From contig NZ_JAMCOS010000001.1 in assembly GCF_028069655.1 (NCBI RefSeq), forward strand, positions 402,001 to 466,000: a stretch of DNA of 64,000 nucleotides. The letters are read 5' to 3'. Position numbers and translations under genes: made by a program. Shown one piece after another: positions 41,506 through 49,810 of the stretch. The notes beneath the pieces were generated by a model. That model searched no databases and was not told the origin of the DNA. It worked only from the letters and a program-made list of their open reading frames with translations. This DNA is from Acidovorax sp. NCPPB 4044 (GTDB lineage Bacteria; Pseudomonadota; Gammaproteobacteria; Burkholderiales; Burkholderiaceae_C). The stretch's first letter is position 1, and every line of letters starts with the position of its first letter.

Positions 41506-43686
41506 TCAGAACTTGTACTGCAGGCCCAGCGTGACCTGGCGCGGGCTGCCCGGCATCACCCAGACGCGGTTGTAGGCGCTGTGGTAGTAGGTCTTGTCGA
41601 ACAGGTTGTCCACGTCGAGCGAGACGCGCAGGCGCCGGTCCACGTTCCAGTAGGCCGTGAGCTTGGCGATGGTGTAGGCCGGCAGGCGCGGCTCGCCGGT
41701 GTCGCCGCGGCGCTCGCCCACGTGGGTGACGCCCGCGCCCACGCCCAGCAGGCCGCCGCCGGGGGCCGCGCGTTCGTGCGTGACGAAGGCGCTGGCGCTC
41801 TGGCGCGCGAACTGGGTGATCTGCGGGTCGGCGTCCAGGTAGGTGTAGCTCAGCGCGACACGCCAGCCCGGGGCCACCCAGCCGGCCAGTTCGGCCTCCA
41901 GGCCCTTGTTGCGCACCGTGCCGGGCAGGGGCACGAGGTGCACGCCGTCGTCGTCCCAGGTGGCCATGTTGCGCTTGCGGATGTCGAACACCGCCACGTT
42001 GCCGCCCAGGCGCTGGTCGGCGCTCTCCCACTTCACGCCGGCCTCGCGCGCGGTGCCGATCTCGGGCGCGATGGGCTGGCCCGAGGCCGTGGTCTGCGCC
42101 TGCGCGCGGAAGGACTTGCCCACGCTGGCATAGACGGCGAGGTTGGGCTGCGCGAGCCAGGTGAGTCCCAGCCGCGGCGAGGTGGCGCTGGGCTCCTGGC
42201 GGGTGATGCCGCCGCCGCTGCGCTCGTCGATCTCGCCGCGGTAGCGGTCGTGCCGCAGGCCGGCCAGCAGCTTCCACTGCGGCGTGAGCGCGATCTGGTC
42301 CTGCACGTAGAAGGCGGTGGTGCGGTCGTCCACCGTGCGGTCGATGGCCGCGGCGGTGAGGGCCGGGCGCTGCGCGGCGCCGTAGACCGGGTCGAACACG
42401 CCGATGCCGTAGGCGAAGCGGCCGCCGCCGGCCTGGGTCATCATGGTCTGGTCCATGCGGAAGCGCGACACCTCCGCGCCCACCAGCAGTTCGTGGCGCA
42501 GCGCACCCGTGGCGAAGCGGCCGTTCAGGTCGACCTGCACCGTGGTGTCGTTGGAGCGGAAGTCGCGGTCGATGAGGCGGCGGCACAGCCAGCCGCTCGC
42601 CTCCACCGAGGTCTGGCAGGGCGCGGGCCCGTACTGGTGCGGCTCGCTCGCGAGGCCGGAGAGCGTGCCGCGCTTGTACTGCAGGCCCGCGCGCAGGTTC
42701 CAGTCGGCCGAGAGCGCCTGCTCTAGGAAGAACTGGTGCGTCTGGTTGTCCACGGTGATGTCGCCGTCGCGCGGCTCGCCGTAGAAGCGCGAGGTGGGCA
42801 CCGCGCCCAGCCGGCCGTTGACCGACACCACGCCGCGGTCCAGCGGCGCGCGCTGGCGCAGCCATTCGCCGTCGTAGCGCAGCACGGTGTCGGGAGCGAG
42901 CTTCCAGGTGAAGGCCGGTGCGACCAGTTCACGGCGGCTGCGCACGAAGTCGCGGAAGCTGTCCTTGTCTTCCACCGACACGTTGAGGCGGTAGGCCAGG
43001 CGCGCGGGCTCGCCCTCGCTGCCGCCGATGGGGCCGGTGGTGTCCAGCGCCAAGCGCCTGGCATCGTGGCTGCCGTAGTAGGCCTCCACCGAATGCGCGG
43101 CGCGCCAGAGCGGGGCCTTGGTGACCACGTTCACCGTGCCGCCGGGCTCGCTGTTGCCGTAGAGCGCGCCCATCGTGCCCTTGAGGAATTCGAAGCGCTC
43201 CACGTTGGCGGTGTCGCGCGGGGCATTGAAGCCGCGGTTGGCCGGCATGCCGTTGCGCAAAAGGCCCATGCCCATGTCCTCGTGGCCCACGAAGCCGCGC
43301 ATGGCGATGTTGTCCCAGGTGCCGCCGAAGTTGTTCTGGCGCGAGACGCCGGCCACGTAGTCGAGCACGTCGTCCAGGCGCAGCGCGCCCAGGTCGTCCA
43401 CGAACTGGCGCGTGACCACGCGCACGGCCTGCGGCACTTCGAGGGCCGGGGTCTCGGTCCTGGTGGCGCCCTCGGATTCCTGGGCGTGGTACTGGCCGGA
43501 CTGCTGGCGGCCCACCACCTCGGTGGCGGGCAACTGGGCTTCGGGTGCGGCAGGGGCGGGCGCCTGGGCCTGGGCCTGCGAGGCCGCGATGGCCTGCACC
43601 AGGGACGCGAGGCCCGCGGCGACGAGCCGGCGGCGGCGCGCGGCGCGCGATGGGTGGCGGAAACATGCGGGGCGCGTGCACGGCAT
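41506..43686 (-). CDS. TonB-dependent siderophore receptor without STN domain
   Basis: This 726-aa outer-membrane protein imports a ferric siderophore using TonB energy. A signal peptide (ending near SQAQAQA) is followed by a TonB-box/plug region with LDYVAGVSRQNNFGGTWDN and RFEFLKGTMGALYGNSEPGG, and a 22-strand barrel that ends in the usual aromatic residue (LQYKF). I chose ATG 43686 because GAGGAGA lies in front of it. The plug is about as similar to the next receptor as a recent duplicate would be, but the N-terminal signalling domain is absent. A hairpin in the leader overlaps the ribosome-binding site. Confidence 0.9.
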   Translation of the reverse strand: MPCTRPACFRHPSRAARRRRLVAAGLASLVQAIAASQAQAQAPAPAAPEAQLPATEVVGRQQSGQYHAQESEGATRTETPALEVPQAVRVVTRQFVDDLGALRLDDVLDYVAGVSRQNNFGGTWDNIAMRGFVGHEDMGMGLLRNGMPANRGFNAPRDTANVERFEFLKGTMGALYGNSEPGGTVNVVTKAPLWRAAHSVEAYYGSHDARRLALDTTGPIGGSEGEPARLAYRLNVSVEDKDSFRDFVRSRRELVAPAFTWKLAPDTVLRYDGEWLRQRAPLDRGVVSVNGRLGAVPTSRFYGEPRDGDITVDNQTHQFFLEQALSADWNLRAGLQYKRGTLSGLASEPHQYGPAPCQTSVEASGWLCRRLIDRDFRSNDTTVQVDLNGRFATGALRHELLVGAEVSRFRMDQTMMTQAGGGRFAYGIGVFDPVYGAAQRPALTAAAIDRTVDDRTTAFYVQDQIALTPQWKLLAGLRHDRYRGEIDERSGGGITRQEPSATSPRLGLTWLAQPNLAVYASVGKSFRAQAQTTASGQPIAPEIGTAREAGVKWESADQRLGGNVAVFDIRKRNMATWDDDGVHLVPLPGTVRNKGLEAELAGWVAPGWRVALSYTYLDADPQITQFARQSASAFVTHERAAPGGGLLGVGAGVTHVGERRGDTGEPRLPAYTIAKLTAYWNVDRRLRVSLDVDNLFDKTYYHSAYNRVWVMPGSPRQVTLGLQYKF

Positions 43687-43695
43687 GGCGGTTCT

Positions 43696-43735
43696 CCTCT
43701 CGAAGTTGGAATGGACGGCGTTGGATTTCGAGAGG
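43696..43735 (-). promoter_or_regulatory. Leader hairpin overlapping the RBS of the STN-less receptor gene
   Basis: CCTCTCGAA and TTCGAGAGG are perfect 9-bp inverted repeats 22 bp apart. In the minus-strand transcript the second arm (TTCGAGAGG) runs into GAGAGGAG, the ribosome-binding site of the receptor, only about 10 nt before the ATG. Folding would partly hide the site. Confidence 0.5.
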
Positions 43736-43787
43736 GAGGACACGCGGCGCGGGCCGCAGGGGACAGGCCTTCAGCGGCTTTTGTGTA

Positions 43788-46175
43788 TCAAAATGTGTGC
43801 CGCAGCGTGACCGATGCGCTGCGCGGCGCGCCCGGCGTGATCCAGACCGTGTGGTAGGCGCTTGCGTAGTAGCGCCGGTCGAAGAGGTTGTCCACCTGCA
43901 GCGAGAGCCGCCAGCCGCGCGCCGCCTGCCACTGCGCGACCAGGCGGGCGGTGGTGTAGGCCGGCAGGCGCGGCGAGCCGGCGTCGCCTGTGCGCTCGCC
44001 CACGTGCGTGAGGCCCAGGCCCGCCGAGGCCCCGCCGCCTTCGTCCAGCGCCCATTCGCGCACCAGCAGCACGCTGCCGCTGGCGCGCGGGAACTGCGGC
44101 AGCGATTCGCGCAGCCAGGCGGCGCCGGCCACGATGCGCCAGGACGCAGAGAGCCGGCCGCTCAGTTCGGCTTCCAGCCCGCGGCTGCGCACGCGGCCGG
44201 CAGCGAGGCTGTGGTCGGTGTGCTGCGGATCGACCACCAGCACGTTGCGCTTGGCGATGTCGAAGAGCGCCAGCGCGGCGGATAGCCGGCCCTGCTCCGG
44301 CTGCCACTTCACCCCCACCTCGCGGGCGCTGCCCCGCTCCGGGCGGAACGAGGCGCCGGCCGCGTCCACGCCGATGTTGGGCCGCAGCGAGGCGCCCGCG
44401 CTGGCGTACACGGCCCAGCCCGGGCGCGGCAGCCAGGTGATGCCGCCGCGCGGCGACCAGGCGCTCTGCGACTGCCGCTGCGCGGTGGCGGCGACGCGGT
44501 TGTCCACCGCCTGCCGGAAGCTGTCGTGGCGCACGCCCAGCAGCAGGCGCCAGCGTGGCGCGAGCGTGACCTGGTCCTGCAGGTACAGGCCCCGCCCGGA
44601 CTGCCGCTCGCGCGTGGACTGCAGGGTGTCGGTGGTGGCCGGCAGCACGCTGCGGTAGGCGGGGTTGCGCACGTCGATGCCGTAGTCGCGCCAGCCGCTT
44701 TCCGGGTTGCGCAGCAGCAGCTGATCCATGTCGAAGGTGAAGGCTTCCGCGCCCAGCAGCAGCGCGTGCGCGCGCCCGCCGCCATCGGTGAACTGCCCCC
44801 GCAGGTCGGCCTGCGCGGAGAGGTCGGTGGAGACGAAGTCGCGCCAGCGCCGCTGCCGCCAGAGCCAGCCGGTGGCGTCCAGGTCGGCCAGCGCCTCGCC
44901 GTAGCCGTGCCCGTAGGTGGTGAAGCCGCGCATGGTGCCGCGCCGCGCCATCGCGCCGGCATGCAGCTGCCAGGCGGGGGAGAGATCGTGGCTCAGCAGC
45001 CATTGGTGGGTCTGGTTGACCATGGCGAGGTCGCCGTCGCCGGGCTCGCCGAAGAACCGCGTGTCCGGCACGGTGCCGGGCACGCCGCCGATGGCGACCA
45101 CGCCGCGGTCCAGCGGCGCGCGCTGGCGCAGCCACTCGCCGTCGTAGCGCAGCGTGGTGCCCGGCGCGGGCTTCCACGTGAACGTGGGCGCGAGCATCTC
45201 GCGGCGCGTGCGCACGTGCTCGCGGAAGCTGCCGCGGTCTTCCGCCACGGCGATCAGCCCCCAGGCCAGGCGCGGGGGCTGCGCGTCGGCGCCGGTGTCC
45301 GAAGAAGCGCTGAACGGCCCGCCCAGCTCCAGCACGCCGCGCCGGCCCCGGTGCTGCGACAGCGTCCATTCGGCGGCGCGCACGGGCTCCCAGGGCGCCG
45401 CGCGGGTCACGCTGTCCAGCGTGCCGCCGGGCTCGGAAAAGCCGTAGAGCGCGGCCACCGGCCCGCGCAGGAATTCGAAGCGCTCCACGTTGGCGGTATC
45501 GCGCGGCGCATTGAAGCCGCGGTTGGCCTGCATGCCGTTGCGCAGCAGGCTCATGCCCGTGTCCTCGTGGCCCGCGAAGCCGCGCAGCGCGATGTTGTCC
45601 CAGGTGCCGCCGAAATCGTTCTGCCGCGAAACGCCGGGCACGTAGTCGATCACCTGGTCGAGCCGCGTCGCGCCCAGCGTGCCCAGGGTGTCGCGGTCGA
45701 TGGTGGAGAGCGCCTGCGGCACGGCGAGCGGCGGCCCGGGCATGCGCGTGGCCGAGGGCGCCGGGGCCGCGGCATCGGTAGGCACCGTGCCGGCTGCGCC
45801 GTCCGCATCGCGCCGTGCCGCCACGCGCACCTCGGGCTGCACGGTGGCCTCGGGGCCGGGCAGGGGCGGGGCCGCGCGCCGCAGCGCGAACAACCCCGGG
45901 GAGACTTCCTCGGCCACCCAGCCCGTGCCGCGCAGCAACTGCTGCAGCGCCTGCGCCGCGGTGGCGGCCCCCGTGACCGGCCGCCCGGCCAGGTCCTGCG
46001 GCAGCGTGCCGTCGGCCTGGAGGGTGATGCCCGCGCGCGCCGCGAGGGCGGCGAGCTGTTCCACGAGCGGGCCGGCGGGCAGGTCGAAGGCGGGGCCCCG
46101 CGCCGCGCCCGGGCCCGCCGCGAACGCCAGCGCCGCCGCCAGTGCCGCGGTGTGCCAGGCCCGGCGAGCGGGCAT
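43788..46175 (-). CDS. TonB-dependent siderophore receptor with STN signalling domain (FecA-like)
   Basis: This 795-aa receptor carries an N-terminal STN (secretin/TonB N-terminal) domain at about residues 28-98 (FDLPAGPLVEQLAALAARAG onward), the part that contacts FecR when the siderophore is bound. The plug contains VPGVSRQNDFGGTWDN and the barrel ends HTF. I chose ATG 46175, which gives a normal signal peptide; the longer frame upstream overlaps fecR. It follows fecI and fecR on the same strand, 22 bp after fecR, forming a complete cell-surface signalling set. The siderophore is not identifiable from sequence. Confidence 0.9.
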   Translation of the reverse strand: MPARRAWHTAALAAALAFAAGPGAARGPAFDLPAGPLVEQLAALAARAGITLQADGTLPQDLAGRPVTGAATAAQALQQLLRGTGWVAEEVSPGLFALRRAAPPLPGPEATVQPEVRVAARRDADGAAGTVPTDAAAPAPSATRMPGPPLAVPQALSTIDRDTLGTLGATRLDQVIDYVPGVSRQNDFGGTWDNIALRGFAGHEDTGMSLLRNGMQANRGFNAPRDTANVERFEFLRGPVAALYGFSEPGGTLDSVTRAAPWEPVRAAEWTLSQHRGRRGVLELGGPFSASSDTGADAQPPRLAWGLIAVAEDRGSFREHVRTRREMLAPTFTWKPAPGTTLRYDGEWLRQRAPLDRGVVAIGGVPGTVPDTRFFGEPGDGDLAMVNQTHQWLLSHDLSPAWQLHAGAMARRGTMRGFTTYGHGYGEALADLDATGWLWRQRRWRDFVSTDLSAQADLRGQFTDGGGRAHALLLGAEAFTFDMDQLLLRNPESGWRDYGIDVRNPAYRSVLPATTDTLQSTRERQSGRGLYLQDQVTLAPRWRLLLGVRHDSFRQAVDNRVAATAQRQSQSAWSPRGGITWLPRPGWAVYASAGASLRPNIGVDAAGASFRPERGSAREVGVKWQPEQGRLSAALALFDIAKRNVLVVDPQHTDHSLAAGRVRSRGLEAELSGRLSASWRIVAGAAWLRESLPQFPRASGSVLLVREWALDEGGGASAGLGLTHVGERTGDAGSPRLPAYTTARLVAQWQAARGWRLSLQVDNLFDRRYYASAYHTVWITPGAPRSASVTLRHTF

Positions 46176-46197
46176 GCAGTGGGCCGCAGGCACGGGC

Positions 46198-47211
46198 TCA
46201 GGCTCCGTCTGCCGGGACCACCCGCGCCCAGTAGCGCGTACGCCAGACCACGCGCACCGGCAGCGAGCGGGGCAGGGCGTCGATGACCGCATCGCCCTGG
46301 TCGAGCTGGAAGGCGCCCGTGATGCGCAGGCCCGCCACGGCCGGATCGCATTGCAGCCAGCCGTGCCGGTGGCGCGCCAGCTCGGCCAGGAAGTCGCCCA
46401 GCGGCTGGCTGCGCGCCACCAGCAGGCCGTCGGCCCAGCGGTCCGCGAACGGATCGGCCGGCCGCGCCGGGCCCCGGTGCGCCGGGCCGAAGACGAGCGC
46501 CTGGCCGGCGTCCACGCGGGCGTCCAGGCCGTCGGCGGTGCGCAGGGCCACGGCGCCGGCCTGCACGGTCACGCGGCAGCCGGCATCGGCACCCTCCAGC
46601 GCGCGCGCCAGGAAGTGCGCGGGCGGCAGCGCGCCTTCCGCAAGCGCCTGCAGCGTGCCTGCGGGCGTGCGCAGCTCCAGCGGCGGCGCCCCGCCGGCCG
46701 CCGCGCCGGCCTGCAGGCGCACTTCGCCGCGCAGCAGTTCCAGGCGGCGCGCCTGCGGGCCGAAGGCGAGCGCCACGGCGGTATCGGTGTTGAGCCACAG
46801 GCGCGAGCCGTCGGGCAGCGTGGCCCACCGGCGCTCGCCCACGCCGGTGCGAAGGTCCGCGGCCCAGGCCGTGCCGGCTTCGCGCCACGCCAGGTGGGCC
46901 AGCGGCAGCGCCAGCGCGATCCCGCCGGCCGCGCGCAGCACGCGGCGGCGCCCCGCGGCGTCGGGCCGGCCCAGCACGGCGCGGGCCAGCGGCGGAGGCA
47001 CCAGGCCCAGTTGCTCCTGCATGCGGCGCGCGCGCTGCCACGCCTGCTCGTTTTCGGGGTGGGCGGCGCGCCAGCGCTCGCACTCGGCATGGTCCTGCGC
47101 GCTGGCGCCGCCCGCGTGCAGGCGCGCCAGCCAGCGCGCGGCTTCGCGCACGGCGGCGCGGCCGGGCGGGGTGCCGGCGGCCGCGCCGCTCAGTCCGCTG
47201 CCAGGATGCAT
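46198..47211 (-). CDS. fecR: FecR-type anti-sigma regulator
   Basis: The 337-aa protein relays receptor occupancy to the ECF sigma factor. A DUF4880 cytoplasmic domain is seen at about residues 18-65 (REAARWLARLHAGG), then one membrane helix near 95-112, and a periplasmic FecR domain with the motif ATLPDGSRLWLNTDT. The C-terminal part resembles the STN-interacting domain. ATG 47211 overlaps the fecI end by 22 bp. Confidence 0.9.
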   Translation of the reverse strand: MHPGSGLSGAAAGTPPGRAAVREAARWLARLHAGGASAQDHAECERWRAAHPENEQAWQRARRMQEQLGLVPPPLARAVLGRPDAAGRRRVLRAAGGIALALPLAHLAWREAGTAWAADLRTGVGERRWATLPDGSRLWLNTDTAVALAFGPQARRLELLRGEVRLQAGAAAGGAPPLELRTPAGTLQALAEGALPPAHFLARALEGADAGCRVTVQAGAVALRTADGLDARVDAGQALVFGPAHRGPARPADPFADRWADGLLVARSQPLGDFLAELARHRHGWLQCDPAVAGLRITGAFQLDQGDAVIDALPRSLPVRVVWRTRYWARVVPADGA

Positions 47212-47801
47212 GCCTCGAACGCCTGCACCATGTAGCGCTTCACGCTGCGCTCGGTCACCCCCAGTTCGGTGGCGATGGCGGCGTAGTCGCGCCCTTCGAG
47301 CTGCGACAGCAGGAAAGCGCGCCGCACGCGGTCCGCCAGCCCGGCCAGGGCCGCGTCCAGGCGGTGCAGCGCCTCGCGCGCGATCGCATGCTGTTCGGCC
47401 GACGGCCAGTCGGCCGGCGGCAGCGAGGCCAGGGCATCGAGCCACGCGCGCTCCAGCGACAGGCGGCGGAAATGGTTGGCCACGAGCCGGCCCGCGATCG
47501 TGGCGAGGAAGGCGCGCGGCTCGCAGGGTGCGGGCGCCTCGGCCGCGCCGCTGCGCAGCCGGTGCGAGAGCAGGCGCAGGAAGGTGTCCTGCGCCAGATC
47601 GGCGGCCTGGTGCGGGCAGCCCAGCCGCCCGCGCAGCCAGCCCTGCAGCCAGCCGTGGTGGTCACCGTAGAGGCGGCCGAGATCCTGCCCGGCAGCGGGC
47701 GCTGGGGCGGCGTCGATCGGAGAGCTCGCGTAAACCACGGTGCAGGCGGGACAACGGGTGAGGGGCAGGGTGCCGGGCTGGGCCGGCGGAGGGCGCGGCA
47801 C
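47190..47801 (-). CDS. fecI: ECF RNA polymerase sigma factor, FecI family
   Basis: This 203-aa sigma factor has region 2 (ADLAQDTFLRLLSHRL) and region 4 (GRDYAAIATELGVTERSVKRYM, helix-turn-helix). It is released by FecR to transcribe the siderophore receptor gene(s). The first 30 residues contain a Cys-x2-Cys pair not typical of FecI, so translation may begin at a later start. A Fur-box-like sequence lies 28-46 bp upstream of the annotated start. Confidence 0.9.
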   Translation of the reverse strand: MPRPPPAQPGTLPLTRCPACTVVYASSPIDAAPAPAAGQDLGRLYGDHHGWLQGWLRGRLGCPHQAADLAQDTFLRLLSHRLRSGAAEAPAPCEPRAFLATIAGRLVANHFRRLSLERAWLDALASLPPADWPSAEQHAIAREALHRLDAALAGLADRVRRAFLLSQLEGRDYAAIATELGVTERSVKRYMVQAFEACILAAD

Positions 47802-47828
47802 CCCGGCCGGACAGGCAACCCATAGAAA

Positions 47829-47847
47829 TGCAAATGACTCGCATTAT
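47829..47847 (-). promoter_or_regulatory. Fur-box-like operator upstream of fecI
   Basis: TGCAAATGACTCGCATTAT resembles the 19-bp Fur consensus GATAATGATAATCATTATC, keeping both ATGA/CATT half-sites (AATG and CATT). The site lies upstream of fecI, the expected place for iron repression of the fecI-fecR-receptor genes. Confidence 0.65.
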
Positions 47848-47904
47848 TCCACGCGACAGTGGGCGTGGGGCCTCCCCCCGCCGTGCGAGCGGTGCAGACC
47901 GTGG

Positions 47905-47955
47905 TTTGCTATCGAATATGTAGCTAAGAATCGAATGGATCCGGCGGCATGGAGG
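47905..47955 (+). repeat. Dispersed ~50-bp element, copy F
   Basis: TTTGCTA pairs with TAGCTAA (one mismatch), followed by GAATCGAATG, GAT and CCGGCGGCATGGAGG. It lies between the divergent fecI and amino-acid transporter genes. The middle of this copy has diverged most. Confidence 0.75.
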
Positions 47956-47983
47956 CCTTTTGGCTTGGATTTCCGCCCTGAGC

Positions 47984-48167
47984 CGCCCGGCGTGCCGGGC
48001 GCGTGCCGTGGGGGGCTCCGGGCGATCGGGGACAATACGCGCTGGTTTCCGACCGCCCGCGCGTGTCCGCCTGCCCTTTCCGCGCAGGCCGCCACGCGCT
48101 GTTTTTTGCCGACCCTTCCCTTTTTTCCCTTGCCTTCGCCGGCCTCCGTGCCGGCTTTTCCACTGCC
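47984..48167 (+). promoter_or_regulatory. Leader of the amino-acid ABC operon with attenuator-like hairpin
   Basis: CGCCCGGC and GCCGGGCG (47984-48001) form one hairpin. A second, GCCGGC-CTCCGT-GCCGGC (48138-48155), is followed by TTTT and ends only 9 nt before the start of the binding-protein gene. No plus-strand gene lies upstream, so this terminator-like structure may act on the operon itself. Confidence 0.4.
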
Positions 48168-48974
48168 ATGAAGAAGATCGCCGCTGTCGTATTGATGTCC
48201 CTGGGTGCCCTGCTTGCCGGTTGCGGCAAGAACGAGAGCGCGCAGCCCGCTGCCGCCGCCGCGCCAGCCACGCCCCCCGCCGCGGTCACGAAGATCGTGA
48301 TCGGCCTGGACGACAACTTCCCGCCCATGGGCTTCCGCGACGAGAAGAACCAGCTCGTGGGCTTCGACATCGACATGGCCCGCGAGGCCTCCAGGCGCAT
48401 GGGCGTGGAAGTGGAGTTCAAGCCCATCGACTGGAGCGCCAAGGAGGCCGAACTCACGGCCAAGCGCGTGGACGCCCTCTGGAACGGGCTGACCATCACC
48501 GAAGAGCGCAAGCAGAACATCGCCTTCACCGCGCCCTACATGGAAAACCACCAGATCATCGTCGTGGCCGCCCAGGCCGCGATCAAGGCCAAGTCGGACC
48601 TGGCTGGCAAGGTCGTCGGTGCGCAGGACGGCAGCAGCGCCGTGGATGCGGTCAAGAAGGAAGACGCCGTCTTCAAGTCGTTCAAGGAATTCAAGACCTT
48701 CGGCGACAACGTGACGGCGCTCATGGACCTCTCCACCGGCCGCCTGGACGCCGTGGTGGTCGATGAGGTGGTGGGCCGCTACTACGTCGCCAAGAAGCCG
48801 CATGACTACGCCGTGCTGGACGAGCATTTCGGCACCGAGGAATACGGCGTGGGCGTGCGCAAGGACGACACCGCGCTGCAGGGCCGCATCGACAAGGCGC
48901 TGGGCGACATGAAGCAGGACGGTGCCGCCGCCACCATCGCCACGCAATGGTTCGGCAAGAACATCATCAAATAA
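48168..48974 (+). CDS. Amino-acid ABC transporter, substrate-binding lipoprotein
   Basis: The 268-aa product has a lipoprotein signal with lipobox LLAGC, so it is tethered to a membrane rather than free in the periplasm. The family 3 solute-binding fold is clear from VIGLDDNFPPMGFRDEKN, GFDIDMAREASRRMG and the ligand-binding IDWSAKEAEL. It probably binds a polar amino acid; the exact ligand is not clear. ATG 48168. Permease and ATPase genes follow on the same strand after an unusual 182-bp gap. Confidence 0.9.
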   Translation: MKKIAAVVLMSLGALLAGCGKNESAQPAAAAAPATPPAAVTKIVIGLDDNFPPMGFRDEKNQLVGFDIDMAREASRRMGVEVEFKPIDWSAKEAELTAKRVDALWNGLTITEERKQNIAFTAPYMENHQIIVVAAQAAIKAKSDLAGKVVGAQDGSSAVDAVKKEDAVFKSFKEFKTFGDNVTALMDLSTGRLDAVVVDEVVGRYYVAKKPHDYAVLDEHFGTEEYGVGVRKDDTALQGRIDKALGDMKQDGAAATIATQWFGKNIIK

Positions 48975-48989
48975 AGGTACAACCCCCTG

Positions 48990-49045
48990 AGCGGCTGCGC
49001 CGCTTCCCCCTTCTCTCGCATCGCTGCACGATGCGGGAAGGGGGA
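48990..49045 (+). repeat. G/C-rich double hairpin inside the amino-acid transporter operon
   Basis: GCGGC-TGC-GCCGC at 48991-49003 is followed by a larger hairpin (49005-49045) whose arms start TCCCCCTTC and end GAAGGGGGA, with CGCATCG/CGATGCG at the top. Similar CCCCCTGAG...AGGGGG units are, from memory, frequent between genes in Comamonadaceae. It separates the binding-protein gene from the permease gene. Confidence 0.55.
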
Positions 49046-49156
49046 CGACGCCAGCGCGCCAGCGCGGCGGGGCGGCCCTTGCGCGGCGTCCGCTGGTCTG
49101 GGCCGCGCCGGTTGCATGCGCTGTGTGCCGTGCAACCACTGAACTGTTCTGACTGC

Positions 49157-49810
49157 ATGGACTACGTTCTTTCACTTCTGTGGCCGCTCGCGCAGGGCGC
49201 GACGGTCACGCTGAAGCTCTTCGTGATCACGCTGGCGCTGGCGGTGCCGCTGGGCCTGGCGCTGGCGCTGGCGCGCGTGTCGCGCTGGGGTGTGCTGTCG
49301 GGCCTGGTCAACGGCTACATCTGGCTCATGCGCGGCACGCCGCTCATGCTGCAGATGCTGTTCATCTACTTCGCGCTGCCGTTCGTGCCGGTGATCGGCG
49401 TGCGGCTGCCGGACTTTCCCGCGGCGGTGGTGGCGTTCGCGCTGAACTACGCGGCCTACTTCGCCGAGATCTTCCGCGCCGGCATCCAGTCGATCGACCG
49501 CGGCCAGTACGAGGCCGCCAAGGTGCTGGGCATGACCTACGGCCAGACCATGCGCCGCATCGTGCTGCCGCAGATGGTGCGCCGCATCCTGCCGCCGATG
49601 AGCAACGAGACCATCACGCTGGTCAAGGACACCTCGCTCATCTACGTGCTGGCGCTCAACGACCTGCTGCGCGCCGCGCGCGGCATCGTGCAGCGCGACT
49701 TCACGACCACGCCCTTCCTCGTGGCCGCCGCCTTCTATCTCGTGATGACCCTGGTGCTCACCTGGGGCTTCCAGCGCCTGGAGCGACGCTATGCACGCCA
49801 CGACGCCTGA
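49157..49810 (+). CDS. Amino-acid ABC transporter, permease (HisM/GlnP type)
   Basis: The 217-aa inner-membrane protein has about five transmembrane helices and the EAA loop EAAKVLGMTYGQTMRRIVLPQ that contacts the ATPase. It is of the single-permease type that forms a homodimer. ATG 49157 gives the typical start directly before the first helix. It overlaps the ATPase gene by 20 bp. Confidence 0.93.
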   Translation: MDYVLSLLWPLAQGATVTLKLFVITLALAVPLGLALALARVSRWGVLSGLVNGYIWLMRGTPLMLQMLFIYFALPFVPVIGVRLPDFPAAVVAFALNYAAYFAEIFRAGIQSIDRGQYEAAKVLGMTYGQTMRRIVLPQMVRRILPPMSNETITLVKDTSLIYVLALNDLLRAARGIVQRDFTTTPFLVAAAFYLVMTLVLTWGFQRLERRYARHDA

